Positions 4,101-6,252 of a stretch of DNA of 6,252 nucleotides are shown here, piece after piece; position 1 is the first letter of the stretch; the number at the start of each line of letters is the position of its first letter. The notes beneath the pieces were generated by a model. That model ran no database searches, had not been told where the DNA came from, and saw only the letters and a program-made list of their open reading frames with translations. The position numbers were made by a program, and so were the translations under genes. The DNA comes from an uncultured Clostridia bacterium. GTDB lineage: Bacteria > Bacillota > Clostridia > Oscillospirales > Ruminococcaceae. The stretch covers positions 1-6,252 of the forward strand of contig CALLQQ010000023.1 of the NCBI GenBank assembly GCA_938014915.1. Direction: 5' to 3'.

Positions 4101-6252
4101 AAACTCTTATCGTCGCACCGATATTCTCCAACTCTTTTAACACTAATTTTACAGCTTTATCCGCCCTATCGTCGGTTAATGTCGAATCGTGCGATCTCAG
4201 CGTTAAAGAGTACGACACGCTTTTCTTGCCTTTTTCGATTTGCGCCCCTTTATACAGATCGAATAGCTCGGTATTTTCAAGCAACTTGCCCGCTCCCTTT
4301 TTAATTGCTTTTTCGATACTTGCGACTGGTATTCCTTCATCACAAATTAGGCTTAAATCACGGGTAATAGCAGGGAATTTCGGCAATGGTTGATAGGTCT
4401 TTTCCGTCACTGAGAAATCCATTATCGTCGCTATATCAAGCTCGGCAACATAAACTTTTGTTCCAATATCATAATTTTCAAGTACAGTCGGATGCACTTC
4501 ACCGAATGTGCCGATCTCTTTACCGTCCTTCGCTATAATCCCGCATCTGCCCGTATGGAATGTAGGGTTGTTAGTGCAACTATTATAATCACATTCTTCT
4601 ACACCCATACCGCCTAATGCCGATTCTATAACGCCTTTAAGTGTGAAGAAATCAGCATTATCCTCATAGATTCCTATCGTTAACTGCGCCCTCTCATCGG
4701 GCAATTTGCTTTTTTCTTCATTTGGAACGTATAGAGTAGCAAGTTCAAACAACTTCACATTCTTATTGCGGTTATTGTAATTCCTCGATAAAATTTCAAG
4801 CATTGAGGCTATTGTTGTAGTGCGCATCACGCTCGTATCTTCGCCCAGCGGATTGGAAATTGTGACCGAACGGCGTAATTCGCTATCCTTTGGCAAATTG
4901 ATTTTATCGTATGCCTTTGGACTCATAAAGCTATAAGTGATAATTTCATTATAGCCCATTCCAAGCATGATATTTGATAATTTCTTCTTGAATTTTTGTT
5001 CGTCCGTCAATTTCGCCTGTGCTAGTCCCCGTGGCTGCGTTGTCGGAATATTATCATATCCATATAATCTTGCTATCTCCTCGGCTAGATCGGCATCGCT
5101 CTCTACATCAATGCGCACACTCGGCACGATGACATCGCCGCCACTGTATTCGAAATCAAGCTTCTTTAGTATATCTATCATTTCCTGCTCACTAATTTTT
5201 ATACCAAGAAATGAATTTATAAACTGGGAATCTAGCGCTATCCTTTTCCTCGTTTTATCTGAAGAATCCCTGTCGATTATGCCATCGACAACTTCGCCCG
5301 CATTAAGCTCTTCTATTAATTCACATGCTCGCATAATCGCCGGCAACGTGGTGCATGAATCAATTCCTTTTTCATATCGTGCTGATGCGTCGGTACGCAT
5401 TCCAAGCTTCTTTGCCGTATTTCTTACAGAAGCACCGTCGAAACTTGCACTCTCGAATATTACAGTTGTGGTATCGTCCATAACGCCGCTGAATTCGCCA
5501 CCCATTACTCCTGCAACGGCAATCGGCTTATTCTCATCGGCAATAACTAACATATCGGATGATAATTCTCTTTCTACACCGTCAAGCGTCATAATCTTCT
5601 CGCCATGCCTAGCATTCCTGACAATAATTTTTGCACCGTCAACATATCTTGAATCGAATGCGTGTAAAGGCTGACCGTATTCAAGCATGACGTAGTTTGT
5701 AATATCGACAAGGTTGTTTATCGGGCGAACGCCGCTCGCACGTAATCTTTCCCTCATCCATCTTGGTGATGGCGCTATTTTCACGTTCTTAACTACTCTT
5801 GCTATATATCGTGGGCATAATTCTTTATTCTCGACTTCAACGGCAAGATGCGAATTTACATCGCCGCCCGCACCCGTCACATTGGGCTCACTCACATTCA
5901 AAGGAGTATCGAATGTTGCCGATGCCTCCCTCGCTAATCCTAGCACCGATAGGCAATCTGGTCGGTTCGATGTAATTTCAAATTCAACTTTGATGTCGTC
6001 AAGCCCGATAGCCTCCCGAATATCCTGCCCAATTTTAATGCTGTCTTTAAGTTCCGGATCGTCACTTAATATGAAGATTCCATCTTCAATTGCATAGGGG
6101 AAGTCATTGATAGTCAATCCTAGTTCGTCAAGCGAACATAGCATTCCATAACTCATGACCCCTCTTAATTTGCCTCTTTTAATTTTTTTACCGCCCGGCA
6201 ATGTCGATCCATCAAGGGCAACTGGTACTAGATCGCCAACATTCACGTTATC
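4099..6252 (-). CDS. pheT: Phenylalanyl-tRNA synthetase beta subunit (5' end outside window)
   Basis: PheT pairs with PheS as an alpha2-beta2 enzyme that charges tRNA-Phe with phenylalanine in the cytoplasm. The 717 visible residues, read from 6252, lack roughly the first 85-90 of about 800. The apparent start at 6246 is a GTG valine within the conserved NVNVGDLVPVAL segment, not a start. Counting from that codon, the order is: end of the tRNA-binding OB domain (to ~60); the NRPDCLSVLGLARE signature (94-107); the B3/B4 editing domain (~145-310) with PINNLVDITNYVMLEYGQPLHAFD-type conservation at 175-198 and MGGEFSGV (248-255); the B5 domain (~333-403) ending in EEIARLYGYDNIP; the catalytic-like core (~410-610) with GEVHP (582-586); and the FDX-ACB tRNA-binding domain (~622-715). 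The gene ends in TAG at 4101-4099. pheS is expected just upstream, outside the window. No frameshift or missing block is visible. Confidence 0.98.
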   Translation of the reverse strand, partial: DNVNVGDLVPVALDGSTLPGGKKIKRGKLRGVMSYGMLCSLDELGLTINDFPYAIEDGIFILSDDPELKDSIKIGQDIREAIGLDDIKVEFEITSNRPDCLSVLGLAREASATFDTPLNVSEPNVTGAGGDVNSHLAVEVENKELCPRYIARVVKNVKIAPSPRWMRERLRASGVRPINNLVDITNYVMLEYGQPLHAFDSRYVDGAKIIVRNARHGEKIMTLDGVERELSSDMLVIADENKPIAVAGVMGGEFSGVMDDTTTVIFESASFDGASVRNTAKKLGMRTDASARYEKGIDSCTTLPAIMRACELIEELNAGEVVDGIIDRDSSDKTRKRIALDSQFINSFLGIKISEQEMIDILKKLDFEYSGGDVIVPSVRIDVESDADLAEEIARLYGYDNIPTTQPRGLAQAKLTDEQKFKKKLSNIMLGMGYNEIITYSFMSPKAYDKINLPKDSELRRSVTISNPLGEDTSVMRTTTIASMLEILSRNYNNRNKNVKLFELATLYVPNEEKSKLPDERAQLTIGIYEDNADFFTLKGVIESALGGMGVEECDYNSCTNNPTFHTGRCGIIAKDGKEIGTFGEVHPTVLENYDIGTKVYVAELDIATIMDFSVTEKTYQPLPKFPAITRDLSLICDEGIPVASIEKAIKKGAGKLLENTELFDLYKGAQIEKGKKSVSYSLTLRSHDSTLTDDRADKAVKLVLKELENIGATIRV

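Noticed and set aside
4967..5674. 235-codon plus-strand frame opposite pheT
   Set aside because: It lies wholly within a conserved synthetase gene and encodes no recognisable domain.
6244..6246. GTG at 6246 as the start of pheT
   Set aside because: The frame continues upstream as Asp-Asn to 6252 and the segment is the conserved interior NVxVGDLVPVAL of PheT; the gene is truncated by the window.

Overview
The window reads as a chromosomal segment of an anaerobic, spore-forming Firmicute, most likely class Clostridia and perhaps close to Lachnospiraceae. The evidence is Firmicute-type ribosome binding sites (AGGAGG, AGGGAGG, GAGGT), fairly AT-rich intergenic DNA, an IreB-family protein (confined to Firmicutes), a PdaA-type spore-cortex deacetylase with the TFDEGYE motif I associate with clostridial members, and a Cys-rich collagen-like protein of the kind found on spore surfaces. 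The family-level placement is inference.

All five genes lie on the minus strand, so transcription runs from high to low coordinates. In transcription order: pheT (phenylalanyl-tRNA synthetase beta chain, 4099-6252, lacking its N-terminus at the right window edge); ireB (3750-3995, small regulatory phosphoprotein); a pdaA-like lipoprotein gene (2507-3517); a Na+/phosphate cotransporter with a fused PhoU-like domain (512-2293); and a collagen-like protein (1-358, cut at the left edge). The plus strand carries only shadow frames.

This looks like a row of single genes rather than one operon. pheT ends in a weak terminator. ireB has a near-consensus promoter inside a 10-bp dyad and a very strong terminator with a 16-bp perfect stem. 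The cotransporter has an extended -10 promoter and its own terminator. The collagen-like gene has a sporulation-sigma-like promoter candidate. Gaps between genes are 103, 232, 213 and 153 bp; no stretch over 300 bp lacks a gene.

Two computed starts need correction. The cotransporter most likely starts at 2293, not 2323, and IreB at 3995, not 4013; in both cases a good ribosome binding site lies inside the longer frame. The apparent pheT start at 6246 is an internal GTG (valine) codon of a gene that continues out of the window.

I found no convincing new multi-gene system; these are housekeeping and sporulation-related genes. The points most worth a second look are the Cys-rich collagen-like protein and its promoter, the lipoprotein form of PdaA with a repeat-bearing linker, a 12-bp perfect inverted repeat inside the pdaA coding region, and the dyad around the ireB promoter.
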